18,135 nt of DNA from Clostridia bacterium (GTDB lineage: Bacteria; Bacillota; Clostridia; Oscillospirales; CAG-272): assembly GCA_900753295.1 (NCBI GenBank), contig CAADYQ010000149.1, forward strand, positions 1 through 18,135, written 5' to 3'. The position numbers and the translations under genes were made by a program. Under the pieces are notes generated by a model. The model made no database searches and had not been told where the DNA came from. It saw only the letters and a program-made list of their open reading frames with translations. The first letter of the stretch is position 1; the number at the start of each line of letters is the position of its first letter. This document shows, one piece after another, positions 7,083 to 15,952 of this stretch.

Positions 7083-9070
7083 CAGTGCGAAGCACTGAAT
7101 GTGAAGTAATTGCTTACGGAGGTGCCGGGGAAGTACGCAAGCAGTATCTGCGTTGCGGTAGCTCCTGCCTCGCCGAGGTCGGAAGCGCCGAACTGGCTCA
7201 TGCCGACGCCGTGTCCCATGCCCTTGCCGACGATGGCAAAGGAGGACGACGATGACGCCTTGTGTGTGGCATGTACCTTCTGAAGCTGATTTACGATCAG
7301 AAAGCTGCCGTAGTTTGATACCACAGTGTAGTTCCCGTTGGCATCCGGCTCGGTAGTTACGGGGATCTCAATGTCTCCTCCGATTATCTGCGCTATGCCG
7401 TCTCCGGTGTAAATGTGCAGGGTGGAGGACCCATCCTTCAGCGCAGTGCCAAGGTCGGTGAGGAAGTTGAAGCCTCCCGCATCGGAGTTGATCTTACCGT
7501 TTTTGGTCTGCACATAGACCGAACCTGCCGTAGAACCCTGAAGATTGATTATCCTTGTGGACTTCACGTTTTCGTAGGTGTAATCGACGGACCCCTTGCC
7601 TATCAACAGGTTTGCCGACCATACGTAGCCGTAGAGCAGGGAACGCACCGCAGAGCAACGTGTTGCGGAGGCGGTGTGTCCGTTGGCATCGGTCAGCTTT
7701 ATCGAATAGACATACGGAGATGAGTCGCCGGTAAGCGTGGTCTCGACCTTTACTATGTCGGAATTTATCTGTGTTTCGCCGTATTCGCGGCAGGCTGTTT
7801 TGAGCTGTGAAGCCGATACCTCACGGAACCACATTCCAGAGCGGTATTCCGAGTATTTTTCCCACGGCGTCGCCTGTGTGCGCAGATAGCTTGCCACGGT
7901 GCCGCCCCATACATACCGCGGGTTTACAGACCAACCGCCGATGCTCGATGAGTATAGTCCTTCTACAATGCTTGAGCCGTATGTCAGTACCTGATCCTTT
8001 GTGTCGTATACCGCCTGCGTCACGCGCGGCGTTATCAGCTTTCGTCCGCGGTAATTCTCGCAGTGCGACAGACTGCACATATCAAAGCCGTATGACGAAT
8101 AATGCTTGCCTATGCATATCACCGAGTACGATCTTACCGTTATCGCGAACGCCTTCTGCGTTTCAAGATCCCAGCTCGTGTATATTTCATTGGGCAGAAC
8201 GCCCTCGACATATGTGTTCAGCTCGACCATATTGATCTGCACAAGACCGTTGCATTCGGAACCGATAAAGTGGCGGTAGCAGAAAAGCCCATCATAGATC
8301 GTTGAGGTCGCGCTGTCCTGGATGTATGCATAATCGCGTCCTGCCTGCTGATATGCGGAAAAGCCAAGATATGAGTGATCGCCGCCTTCATATTCGAAAA
8401 GGATGCTTTCCATGCTCTCGTCAAGTACGCATACTCCGGTCGCCGAGGGAGATGCGATACGCACAGTGCTATCGGGCATGAGCGCCGAGACGGTCGCGGC
8501 TGCCTCGCCGGCGGCTGTATAGCTCGGGAAGGCACCTATACGTATACTTTTTTCGCCGTTTATATATGCCGGGAAGCAGTGACCGTACATGGCTTCAAAC
8601 AGGTCTGCATATTCACGCAGATCGTCCCAAAGATCGCCGCCGGTGGGTATCTCAACGTGATAACCGCCGATGTCCGTCTCGCTTTCGCTTGCCGCGGCGG
8701 AGCATGAGTTGTACCCTATCTTCAGGTTGGTGTCGCATACGGCATACACGGATGCGGTGTTCAGCCGATAGAGCGGAGTGAAATTGCGCTCCGTGCGGGT
8801 TATTTCAGCTTCTCCGACCACAAAGCCGTAGGGGGAGAGCATTGCAACGGAAAACGGTGCGTCGGCGCCGTATCTTATCCCTATCGCAAGATATGTAGGA
8901 TTGGTTTTTACGTTTGACCTTATCCTGTAAGAGGAAAGCTCCGATGAACCCGCGGAGGCGCTCACGGCGAGCGTCACGCCGGCGAGAAGCACCGTGAACA
9001 GCATTGCGATGGCAAGCAGACCGGCGGTCGAACGCCTGCTTATCCGCCGACGCTCATTGCGGTCAGTCAT
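7082..9070 (-). CDS. Large SpoIID/LytB-domain secreted protein
   Basis: A 662-residue exported protein. Residues 1-40 give a basic start, a hydrophobic segment (LLAIAMLFTVLLAGVTLAV) and ASA, a likely signal peptide or anchor. An extension of about 230 residues follows, with a SPOR-like stretch (YINGEKSIRIGAFPSYTAAGEA, about 170-190). The SpoIID domain begins near 279: VELNTYVEGVLPNEI carries the catalytic-type glutamate (E295), then AITVRSYS, and finally GKGMGHGVGMSQFGA (615-629). SpoIID enzymes are lytic transglycosylases cutting stem-peptide-free peptidoglycan. About 110 residues are inserted between the core and the GHGVGMSQ motif. The start at 9070 is chosen because GGAG lies 5 bases upstream; frames to 9091 lack a binding site. 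It overlaps the previous gene by 8 bases. At twice the length of sporulation SpoIID, it is probably a paralogue with an envelope role. Confidence 0.88.
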   Translation of the reverse strand: MTDRNERRRISRRSTAGLLAIAMLFTVLLAGVTLAVSASAGSSELSSYRIRSNVKTNPTYLAIGIRYGADAPFSVAMLSPYGFVVGEAEITRTERNFTPLYRLNTASVYAVCDTNLKIGYNSCSAAASESETDIGGYHVEIPTGGDLWDDLREYADLFEAMYGHCFPAYINGEKSIRIGAFPSYTAAGEAAATVSALMPDSTVRIASPSATGVCVLDESMESILFEYEGGDHSYLGFSAYQQAGRDYAYIQDSATSTIYDGLFCYRHFIGSECNGLVQINMVELNTYVEGVLPNEIYTSWDLETQKAFAITVRSYSVICIGKHYSSYGFDMCSLSHCENYRGRKLITPRVTQAVYDTKDQVLTYGSSIVEGLYSSSIGGWSVNPRYVWGGTVASYLRTQATPWEKYSEYRSGMWFREVSASQLKTACREYGETQINSDIVKVETTLTGDSSPYVYSIKLTDANGHTASATRCSAVRSLLYGYVWSANLLIGKGSVDYTYENVKSTRIINLQGSTAGSVYVQTKNGKINSDAGGFNFLTDLGTALKDGSSTLHIYTGDGIAQIIGGDIEIPVTTEPDANGNYTVVSNYGSFLIVNQLQKVHATHKASSSSSFAIVGKGMGHGVGMSQFGASDLGEAGATATQILLAYFPGTSVSNYFTFSASH

Positions 9071-10058
9071 TGGCTCCGGATACATCATCAACGATAATGT
9101 ATTCCCCTCCGATCATTACATAGGCGCCGTCATAGCTTTCAATACGTATGCCTCTGCCGTCATCGGCGCCGCGCGGTATCAGCAGATTGTGCATCAGCGG
9201 CGCATCGGCGCCGTTGTAAAGTTCTTCGCCGTTCGTCAGGTCGTTTATGCCCTGGAGCGTTCCGGAGGTGTTGTAGGGAGACACGATCACGGCATATCCC
9301 GAGCGCACTATCACAAGAATACCCTCGTCGGCATTCTTGGCTTTTATTATCTTGCCGCTTTCAACAAACACCGGACGGTACATGACGCCGGCTTTGGTCT
9401 GAAGCTGTATAAGCGTTTCGTAGAGCGCAGCATACTGGTTCTGCAGCTCGGTAACGGCTCCGCCCTCACCGGTGAGAGCGGCGATCGATGCCTGAAGCGC
9501 GTTCATGGCTTTTGTTACCTGGAGGTACTTGTTTGAAAGGTCGGAGAAGTTTCTTTCAATGTTGTTTTTATCGGCGCGCAGAGTTTCAATACTGCTCTTG
9601 ATCCCGGTGAGGGAATCGTTTATGGAGCTTATCTGCTTGGCGATATCGGCGTAGTTCTGCTCAACGCCGGTAAGTCTTCCGCTCAGATTCTCCTCGGCGC
9701 TTTTGAGAGCGGATTCAAGCGCGGCAATGCGCTCGTCCTTGGTCTTTCCCGCATCCTCAAGCGCCGTGATGCGCGACATTATCGCCTGGTAAGCCTCGGA
9801 GCTCATTCCTCCGCCGCCTCCTCCGCCACCGCCGAGTTCAAGCGCGCTGACGCGCGCCGCAAGGCTGTCTATGCGTGATGTGAGCGGTCCCAGCACATAA
9901 TCCTCAACATACTGTGCAAGCCCGGAGAGCGAGACTACGGGGTCTATGGAGCTGTCGTACACCAAGGATGCATAGACCGCCACCGAAGCGGAGAATGCAA
10001 ATGCAAGCGCCAAAAAAAGCGCAGCCGTTTTTTTCAGTTTGTCCGGTATTTTGTTCAT
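9063..10058 (-). CDS. Secreted coiled-coil protein of unknown function
   Basis: A 331-residue protein not assigned to a named family. It has a signal peptide (basic MNKIPDKLKK, then hydrophobic ALFLALAFAFSASVAVYA), a short helical region, nine consecutive glycines (about 76-84), a long heptad-like coiled coil (about 90-220, with ITALEDAGKTKDERIAALES as a clear sample) and a compact C-terminal domain (about 225-331). The C-terminal domain has conserved-looking features: PLMHNLLIPRGADDGRGIRI and GGEYIIVDD. I choose ATG 10058 with GGAG 8 bases upstream; a GTG at 10067 lies on the binding site itself. The stop overlaps the SpoIID-domain start by 8 bases (ATGACTGA), so the two are translated together. 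A role as a structural or regulatory partner of the SpoIID-domain protein in the envelope is inferred from coupling. Confidence 0.8.
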   Translation of the reverse strand: MNKIPDKLKKTAALFLALAFAFSASVAVYASLVYDSSIDPVVSLSGLAQYVEDYVLGPLTSRIDSLAARVSALELGGGGGGGGGMSSEAYQAIMSRITALEDAGKTKDERIAALESALKSAEENLSGRLTGVEQNYADIAKQISSINDSLTGIKSSIETLRADKNNIERNFSDLSNKYLQVTKAMNALQASIAALTGEGGAVTELQNQYAALYETLIQLQTKAGVMYRPVFVESGKIIKAKNADEGILVIVRSGYAVIVSPYNTSGTLQGINDLTNGEELYNGADAPLMHNLLIPRGADDGRGIRIESYDGAYVMIGGEYIIVDDVSGAND

Positions 10059-10100
10059 TTTAAACACTCCGTTTTGTTAGGGGGGAAGCGCGACCTTCTG

Positions 10101-12341
10101 TCATATGTCGAGCTTTATCTGCATCTTTTCAATGTCCTTTTCCACAAGCAAGACCGGTGCTGCCGGGATCTTTATCTTTTTGTATCCCTTGGTGCTTTCA
10201 AACTTATCCGCAAAGTCGCGCCATACGCCGGAAATTTTGGCATCGGCACGCAGTGTGATAAGCTGAACTCCGATAGAGGACCGGGTCGCCTTTATCGGTA
10301 TCAGAGAGGTCGAAATTACCGCCGCGCGGTCATTGGAGGTGACTGTGAGAATGTCAAAGGGCTTGTCCTCCTCAAATATTCCCACTATCGGCGAGGCGGT
10401 GCTGAATGCGCCGGTGAGCTTACGGCGGTTGCCCTTGGTCTGGTATACCGACTGCGGCACGCGCAGTCCCTTGCCGTTCTCAAAAATGAATACCATGTTG
10501 CGCGCTTCGTTCCATTCGGCGCCCACCTTCATAAAGATAGGCTTCTCGCTGGGGTCAAAGCCGAGCTTGGCGGGAATGAATTCTCCCATCGCCGACGCCT
10601 TGCAGGTGTCAAAGTCGCACGCGCGCGCACGGTAAAGCTGTCCCTTGTCGGTGAAGAAGAAGAGATCGGTGAGGTTGTCGCCCTCAGCTTCGCTCATTAT
10701 CGTGTCGCCTTCCTTGAGCTTGTGCTCATCGTTGCCGCGCAGAGAAAGCGCCGTGATCTTTTTGAAATATCCCTCCGAGGTGAGGAAGAAGTGCGCCGGG
10801 TAGTTTTCTATCTCCTCGACGGGAGCCGCAACGGTTATCTCGTGTTCGTGTATTATCTCCGAGCGCCTGGGCTGACCGTATTTCTTCTTTATGTCGCTAA
10901 GCTGTGACGCGATGCATTTTTTGAGCTTGAGCTCGTCCGCAAGCGTCTCTTCGATCGCCGCTATCTGCTTTTGCAGCTCGTCGATGTCCTTTATGCGGTT
11001 CAGGATATATTCACGGTTGAGGTTGCGCAGTTTGATGTCGGCAATGAACTCAGCCTGCGGTACGTCGATCGAAAAGCCCGCGCAGAGGTTGGGAATAACG
11101 TCCGCATCCTTTTCGGTGCCGCGGATTATCTTGATAGCCTTGTCTATGTCAAGCAGTATCCTGCCCAGACCCATAAGGAGATGGAGCTTTTCCTTCTTCT
11201 TATCAAGGTCGTAGCGCAGTTCGCGCGAATAACATTCAATTCGGTATTTTATCCACTCTTCAAGGATCCGTCTGACGCCCATCTGCTGCGGTACCGAGCC
11301 GATGAGTATATTGAAGTTGCATTTGAAGGAATCCTCAAGTGTCGTTGCGCGGAAGAGCTTCGCCATAAGCTGGTCTGGGTCTGTGCCGCGTCTTATGTCT
11401 ATGGTGAGTCGGAAGCCGGAGAGACCTATCTCGTCGCGTATGTCTGTGATCTCCTTGAACTTGCCTTCCTTTATCAGGTCCGTGACCTGCTTGATTATCT
11501 GCTCTATCGTTGTGGAGTACGGTATCTCGGATATATCTATACAGTTCGCCTGTGGGTCGTATGTGTATTTCGAGCGCACCCGCACCGAGCCGGAGCCGGT
11601 CTCAAATATCTCGCGCATTTTGTCGCGGGTGTAGATTATCTGACCGCCGCCCGCAAAGTCGGGTGCCTTTATTATGTCCATCAGCTTTTCGGTGTCGGTG
11701 CGCGGATTCCGCAGCAGCGCTATCGTTCCGTCGCAGATCTCATTGAGATTGAAGGAGCATATATTCGATGCCATACCAACGGCAATGCCCATATTTGGCG
11801 TCACGAGCACGTTCGGGAACGTCGTGGGCATGAGCGCCGGCTCCTTCATGGTGCCGTCATAGTTGTCTACCATATCAACGGCGTTCTTTTCTATGCCCGA
11901 AAAGATCTCGGCTGAAAATTTTTCAAGCCTTGCCTCGGTGTATCGCGGGGCGGAGTAGGGGCCGGAGCTGTACTGCTTGCCGAAGCCGCCCTTGGAGTCG
12001 ATAAACGGGTGCAGAAGCGCTGCATGGTCGCGCGTCAGACGGACCAGCGTCTCATATATAGCATCGTTGCCGTGAGGATTGAGGCGCATCGTTTGACCGA
12101 CGATGTTGGCGCACTTCTGGCGCGGACCGTTCATAAGTCCCATCTTATACATCGTGTAGAGCAGCTTGCGGTGCGCGGGCTTAAAGCCGTCAATGGCGGG
12201 GATAGCGCGCGACACGATAACGCTCATGACATACGGCATATAGTTTTTTTCTATTGTCTCGGTAATGTACTGCTGAGTGATAGGCGCTTCCGGCGCCTCG
12301 CGCACAGGATCCTGCCGGTCTGTTTTCTTTTTTCTTGCCAT
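10101..12341 (-). CDS. Type IIA DNA topoisomerase subunit A (ParC/GyrA family)
   Basis: A 746-residue DNA breakage-reunion subunit. The winged-helix/tower core has RAIPAIDGFKPAHRKLLYTM (45-64), the resistance-determining helix NPHGNDAIYETLVR (88-101), and the active tyrosine Y134 in APRYTEARL. A coiled-coil arm (about 390-480) and a reduced beta-pinwheel C-terminal domain (about 490-740) follow. The gyrase-box QRRGG motif is absent, which favours a topoisomerase IV-like role in decatenation rather than negative supercoiling. The residue matching E. coli GyrA Ser83 is Asp93. The partner B subunit is not in the window. The gene lies between tsaC and the coiled-coil gene in the leftward operon, 20 bases after tsaC, with AAAGG 10 bases before ATG. 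Confidence 0.93.
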   Translation of the reverse strand: MARKKKTDRQDPVREAPEAPITQQYITETIEKNYMPYVMSVIVSRAIPAIDGFKPAHRKLLYTMYKMGLMNGPRQKCANIVGQTMRLNPHGNDAIYETLVRLTRDHAALLHPFIDSKGGFGKQYSSGPYSAPRYTEARLEKFSAEIFSGIEKNAVDMVDNYDGTMKEPALMPTTFPNVLVTPNMGIAVGMASNICSFNLNEICDGTIALLRNPRTDTEKLMDIIKAPDFAGGGQIIYTRDKMREIFETGSGSVRVRSKYTYDPQANCIDISEIPYSTTIEQIIKQVTDLIKEGKFKEITDIRDEIGLSGFRLTIDIRRGTDPDQLMAKLFRATTLEDSFKCNFNILIGSVPQQMGVRRILEEWIKYRIECYSRELRYDLDKKKEKLHLLMGLGRILLDIDKAIKIIRGTEKDADVIPNLCAGFSIDVPQAEFIADIKLRNLNREYILNRIKDIDELQKQIAAIEETLADELKLKKCIASQLSDIKKKYGQPRRSEIIHEHEITVAAPVEEIENYPAHFFLTSEGYFKKITALSLRGNDEHKLKEGDTIMSEAEGDNLTDLFFFTDKGQLYRARACDFDTCKASAMGEFIPAKLGFDPSEKPIFMKVGAEWNEARNMVFIFENGKGLRVPQSVYQTKGNRRKLTGAFSTASPIVGIFEEDKPFDILTVTSNDRAAVISTSLIPIKATRSSIGVQLITLRADAKISGVWRDFADKFESTKGYKKIKIPAAPVLLVEKDIEKMQIKLDI

Positions 12342-12361
12342 CGGGGATCAACCTTTCTGTG

Positions 12362-13417
12362 TTAAAGTCTTATAACTGTGTGCGCAGCCGCACGTATGAG
12401 CCGATTGTAGAGTGCAAGCCCCAACCCTTCGGTGTCCGGAAGGTTAGCGTATATCACATCGGCGGGAATATCGTCGGATTCGCGCAGAGCCGCAAAGATA
12501 CGATGCATCTGTGTTTCAAGGTCATCCCCTGCGCCTATCGTTATCACCTTGCCGCCGTGCAGAAGCGGAGCCTGCTCGTCATAGCATATTATCAGGCAGT
12601 CCTCGGTCTCCTGCGCCTTTCTGAAAAACTTCAGCCTGTCCGATTCCGCGCCTCCGACGAGCTTCAGCGGCTTTGACGGAGCATAGTGCTTGTATTTCAT
12701 GCCGGGGGAAAGCGGACGCTCGTCCTCCTTCAGCATTTCGGTAACGGCGGGAGCTATATCAACCGTTTTTGCAACGCATCTCAGCGCATCGCAGGTCACA
12801 GCTCCCGGACGGAGCAGCGTCAGTGCATCATCGCCGTCAATGCGTACTATCGTGGATTCGACTCCGAAGCGGCATTCGCCGCCGTCGATTATAAAATCCA
12901 CGCGTCCGTCAAGATCGCGCGAGGCATGCTCGGCTTTTGTGGGGGAGGGACGACCGGATATATTCGCGCTCGGTGCGGCTATCGGAACTCCCGCAAGACG
13001 TATCAGTGCATTGGCAACCGGGTGCGAGGGGCACCTTACAGCCACCGAGTCAAGTCCGCCGGTAACGCGGGCGGGGATGGTGTCCTTCTTTTTCATTATC
13101 ACCGTGAGCGGTCCCGGCATAAAGCTGGCGGCGAGCCTGTAATACAGGGGAGTCGTAAAGCAATACGGCTCGGCATTCTTGGGGTCCGAGATATGGATTA
13201 TCAACGGATTGTCGGAAGGCCTGCCTTTTGCAGCGTATATTTTGTCTGCCGATTCTTCGTTGGTCGCATCTCCGCCGAGTCCGTATACCGTCTCGGTGGG
13301 GAATATCACCAGACCGCCGCCGCGTATGGAATCCGCGGCGGGCTGAAGAACGCTCTCGTCAAAATTTTCCGGGTCAAGAGTTATGTGCGTTGTGCTTATT
13401 GTGGTTGACTGTGACAT
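12362..13417 (-). CDS. tsaC: L-threonylcarbamoyladenylate synthase, Sua5 type
   Basis: A 351-residue Sua5-type enzyme that makes threonylcarbamoyl-AMP from threonine, bicarbonate and ATP, the first step of t6A37 tRNA modification. The YrdC domain (about 15-205) shows PTETVYGLGGDAT (40-52), the KGRPSDNPL loop (64-72), MPGPLTVI (100-107) and SANISG (150-155). The linker SPGMKYKHYAP (237-247) leads to the C-terminal Sua5 domain, ending near GLALYNRLIRAA. Length fits Sua5 rather than the shorter TsaC. AAGG lies 8 bases before the ATG. It follows prfA by 44 bases; in many Firmicutes prmC sits between these two, but here it does not. Confidence 0.97.
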   Translation of the reverse strand: MSQSTTISTTHITLDPENFDESVLQPAADSIRGGGLVIFPTETVYGLGGDATNEESADKIYAAKGRPSDNPLIIHISDPKNAEPYCFTTPLYYRLAASFMPGPLTVIMKKKDTIPARVTGGLDSVAVRCPSHPVANALIRLAGVPIAAPSANISGRPSPTKAEHASRDLDGRVDFIIDGGECRFGVESTIVRIDGDDALTLLRPGAVTCDALRCVAKTVDIAPAVTEMLKEDERPLSPGMKYKHYAPSKPLKLVGGAESDRLKFFRKAQETEDCLIICYDEQAPLLHGGKVITIGAGDDLETQMHRIFAALRESDDIPADVIYANLPDTEGLGLALYNRLIRAAAHTVIRL

Positions 13418-13461
13418 GATCCACGCCTTGTTTTCATCAGTAATTTCCGCATTTTCGGGTG

Positions 13462-14538
13462 TCAGCTCAGCTTTTCCGCCGTGTCGGCGGCAATAAGAGC
13501 ATCCACCATACCGCCTATATCGCCGTTGAGAAACGAATCGAGCGAATACAGCGTAAGACCTATGCGGTGATCGGTCACGCGGTTTTGCGGATAGTTGTAG
13601 GTCCTTATTTTTTCACTGCGGTCGCCGCTGCCGACCTGGGTGCGCCGTGTTTCGGCTATACGGTCGTTGCGTTCGCGCAGCTTTATATCATATAGCTTTG
13701 CGCGTAGGAGCTTTAGAGCCTTGTCCTTGTTTTTGAACTGCGAGCGCTCCTCCTGGCATTCAACTACGATGCCTGTCGGCTTATGCGTCAGCCGCACGGC
13801 GGATTCGGTCTTGTTTATATGCTGTCCGCCCGCTCCGCTTGATTTACAGGATTCAAATTCGATATCCTGCGGCAATATTTCAACGTCCACCTCATCAGCC
13901 TCCGGCAGGACCGCAACGGTGACGGTGGAGGTCTGTATGCGCCCCTGCGATTCCGTGAGCGGAACGCGTTGCACACGGTGAACGCCGGATTCAAATTTGA
14001 AGCGCGAATACGCGCCGTCTCCCTCAACGGTAAATGTCAACGCCCGGTATCCGCCGAGATCGGTCTCATTGGCATCTGCCACGGATACGCGAAAGCCTGC
14101 CTTTTCGCAGTACATCGAATACATGCGGAAAAGCGTTGCGGCAAAAAGGCAAGCCTCCTCGCCGCCTGCGCCGGCGCGTATTTCGACCACGACGTTCCTG
14201 TCGTCATTCGGATCGCGCGTGAGAAGCATGGCGGTAAGCTCGGCTTCAAGCGCGGCGAGCCGCTCGCGCAGCGGCGGAAGTTCATCCGCCGCCAGTGCGC
14301 GCATTTCCGGATCGGGAGAGGTACGGGCAAGCTCTGCCGCCTCGTCAGCCTCACGCTCAACGCCGATGTATTCACGGTATTTGGTTATCACCGGCGTGAG
14401 CGAGCGGTATTCCTTCATCGTTTCCGTATAAAGCGGTATATCGGTAAAGGTCTCCGGTTTGGAAAGCAGCTCCTCAAGCTCGTGATATCTTTGGTCCGTC
14501 TCGCGGAGCTTGCCTATTACAATGCCTGATTCGGGCAT
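13462..14538 (-). CDS. prfA: Peptide chain release factor 1
   Basis: A 358-residue class I release factor, normal in length, that reads UAA/UAG and triggers peptide release. Visible are the helical N-terminal domain, EIRAGAGGEEA (119-129), the stop-codon recognition region HRVQRVPLTESQGRIQTS (187-204) with PLT at 193-195 where RF1 usually has PAT or PVT, and the catalytic GGQ at 237-239 in SSGAGGQHINKTESAVR. The PxT form marks RF1 rather than RF2. The start lies 4 bases after the M18 aminopeptidase stop without a clear ribosome binding site of its own, so it probably depends on translational coupling. Confidence 0.97.
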   Translation of the reverse strand: MPESGIVIGKLRETDQRYHELEELLSKPETFTDIPLYTETMKEYRSLTPVITKYREYIGVEREADEAAELARTSPDPEMRALAADELPPLRERLAALEAELTAMLLTRDPNDDRNVVVEIRAGAGGEEACLFAATLFRMYSMYCEKAGFRVSVADANETDLGGYRALTFTVEGDGAYSRFKFESGVHRVQRVPLTESQGRIQTSTVTVAVLPEADEVDVEILPQDIEFESCKSSGAGGQHINKTESAVRLTHKPTGIVVECQEERSQFKNKDKALKLLRAKLYDIKLRERNDRIAETRRTQVGSGDRSEKIRTYNYPQNRVTDHRIGLTLYSLDSFLNGDIGGMVDALIAADTAEKLS

Positions 14539-14542
14539 ATGA

Positions 14543-15952
14543 TCAATACTTGTTGAAAGCGGCGAAAGCGCGGTGCGCCTCGTAGAGATCGACCTTTGAG
14601 ATGATTTCGTAAGGTGCGTGCATGGAGATCACCGGAACGCCGAGATCGACCACTTCGATGTTGTGCTTTGCGATGAACTTTGCGACTGTTCCGCCGCCGC
14701 CCGCATCGACCTTACCAAGCTCGCCTGCCTGCCATACTACCTCGTCGCGCTCCATGATGTTGCGGAGCCAGCCGATATATTCGGCAGGGGCATCGCTCGT
14801 GCCGCTCTTGCCGCGTGCGCCGGTGTACTTTGTAAGCACTACGCCGCAGGAAAGGAGAGAGGAGTTGCGCTTTTCAAATACATCTCCGAAGTTGGGGTCG
14901 AATGCCGCCGACACGTCTGCGGAGAGGCACTTGGAATTCAGTCTTACCACTGCGGGCGAGGTGTTCTGAGACGCGGCTATCGCATCTATCAGGTCGAGCA
15001 TGAGCTCGCACTGCATACCGGTGTTGCCTTCGCTGCCTATCTCCTCCTTGTCAGCGAGTATGCAGAGCAGGGAGTTCTTGCCGCCCATTGCCTCAAACAT
15101 TGCTGTGAGAGCGGGGTAGGAGCACACTCTGTCGTCATGTCCGTAGCCGCATATCATCGAGCGGTCGAGACCCGCATCTCTTGCCTTTCCGAGCGGGACT
15201 GCGCACAGCTCTGCCGAGAGGAAGTCGGCTTCGTCGATGCCGTATTTTTCATTGAGAATGCGGAGAACATTCAGCTTTATGCCGTCGGATACATCGTCGA
15301 TCGGACGGCTGCCGACGAGCAGGTTCAGCTTTTCGCCGGGAATGGCGGAGCCGAGCGGCTTGCTGTCATCGCCGTGTCCGAGGTGGGGAAGAAGATCGTT
15401 TATATACAGTACGGGGTCGCTGTCATCCTCGCCGATGACTACATTTACGACTTCGCCGTTCTTTTTCGCTACAACGCCGTGAAGCGCCAGGGGAGTGGCG
15501 ACCCACTGATATTTGCGTATGCCGCCGTAGTAGTGTGTCTTGAGGAAGCTCATGCCGGAGTCCTCGTAAAGCGGTACCTGCTTGAGGTCAAGACGGGGAG
15601 AGTCGATGTGCGCCGCGGAAATGCGGATGCCGTTCTTTATGTCGTCGGAGCCGATGTAGAAGAGGAAGAGGTTTTTGCCGCGGTTGTTGTAATAATACTT
15701 GCCTCCGCGTACGATATCATCGCCGAATTCATAAGGGACGAAGCCCTCCTTTTCGGCAAGCGCTATTGCAGCAGTCACGGCTTCGCGCTCGGTTTTTGCA
15801 TTGTCAAGAAACTTCATGTAGCCGTGCGCATAGTCGTATGCGGCATCAACGGCTTCGCTGTCGCGGAGCTGATACACGGTTTTTTTCTGGTACGCAAGTT
15901 CCTTTGCGGAATCCGCTGCGGTTTTTTCGGTTGTTTCGTTTTCGGGTCTCAT
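14543..15952 (-). CDS. M18 family aminopeptidase
   Basis: A 469-residue metallo-aminopeptidase related to aspartyl aminopeptidase. Family M18 enzymes are cytosolic, two-metal, dodecameric and remove N-terminal (often acidic) residues from peptides. Expected ligands are visible in order: SAAHIDSPRLD (H115), GYGHDDRV (about D273), ADKEEIGSEGNTG (E303/E304), SADVSAAFDPNF (D346) and VISMHAPYE (H445). I choose the ATG at 15952, preceded by GAAAGGA at 7 bases, over an upstream ATG at 15970 and a longer frame running into the lytic transglycosylase gene. It lies 25 bases after that gene and 4 bases before prfA. Peptide specificity cannot be told. Confidence 0.95.
   Translation of the reverse strand: MRPENETTEKTAADSAKELAYQKKTVYQLRDSEAVDAAYDYAHGYMKFLDNAKTEREAVTAAIALAEKEGFVPYEFGDDIVRGGKYYYNNRGKNLFLFYIGSDDIKNGIRISAAHIDSPRLDLKQVPLYEDSGMSFLKTHYYGGIRKYQWVATPLALHGVVAKKNGEVVNVVIGEDDSDPVLYINDLLPHLGHGDDSKPLGSAIPGEKLNLLVGSRPIDDVSDGIKLNVLRILNEKYGIDEADFLSAELCAVPLGKARDAGLDRSMICGYGHDDRVCSYPALTAMFEAMGGKNSLLCILADKEEIGSEGNTGMQCELMLDLIDAIAASQNTSPAVVRLNSKCLSADVSAAFDPNFGDVFEKRNSSLLSCGVVLTKYTGARGKSGTSDAPAEYIGWLRNIMERDEVVWQAGELGKVDAGGGGTVAKFIAKHNIEVVDLGVPVISMHAPYEIISKVDLYEAHRAFAAFNKY

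Noticed and set aside
10971..11915. A 314-codon plus-strand frame opposite the topoisomerase gene
   Set aside because: It lies wholly inside the topoisomerase A gene on the other strand and shows no recognisable domain.
12686..13408. A 240-codon plus-strand frame opposite tsaC
   Set aside because: Mirror frame of a well-identified gene; no motifs and no promoter.
13396..13437. A 13-codon minus-strand frame overlapping the tsaC start, possibly a leader peptide
   Set aside because: No strong ribosome binding site, no regulatory codon run and no attenuator hairpin near it; likely chance.
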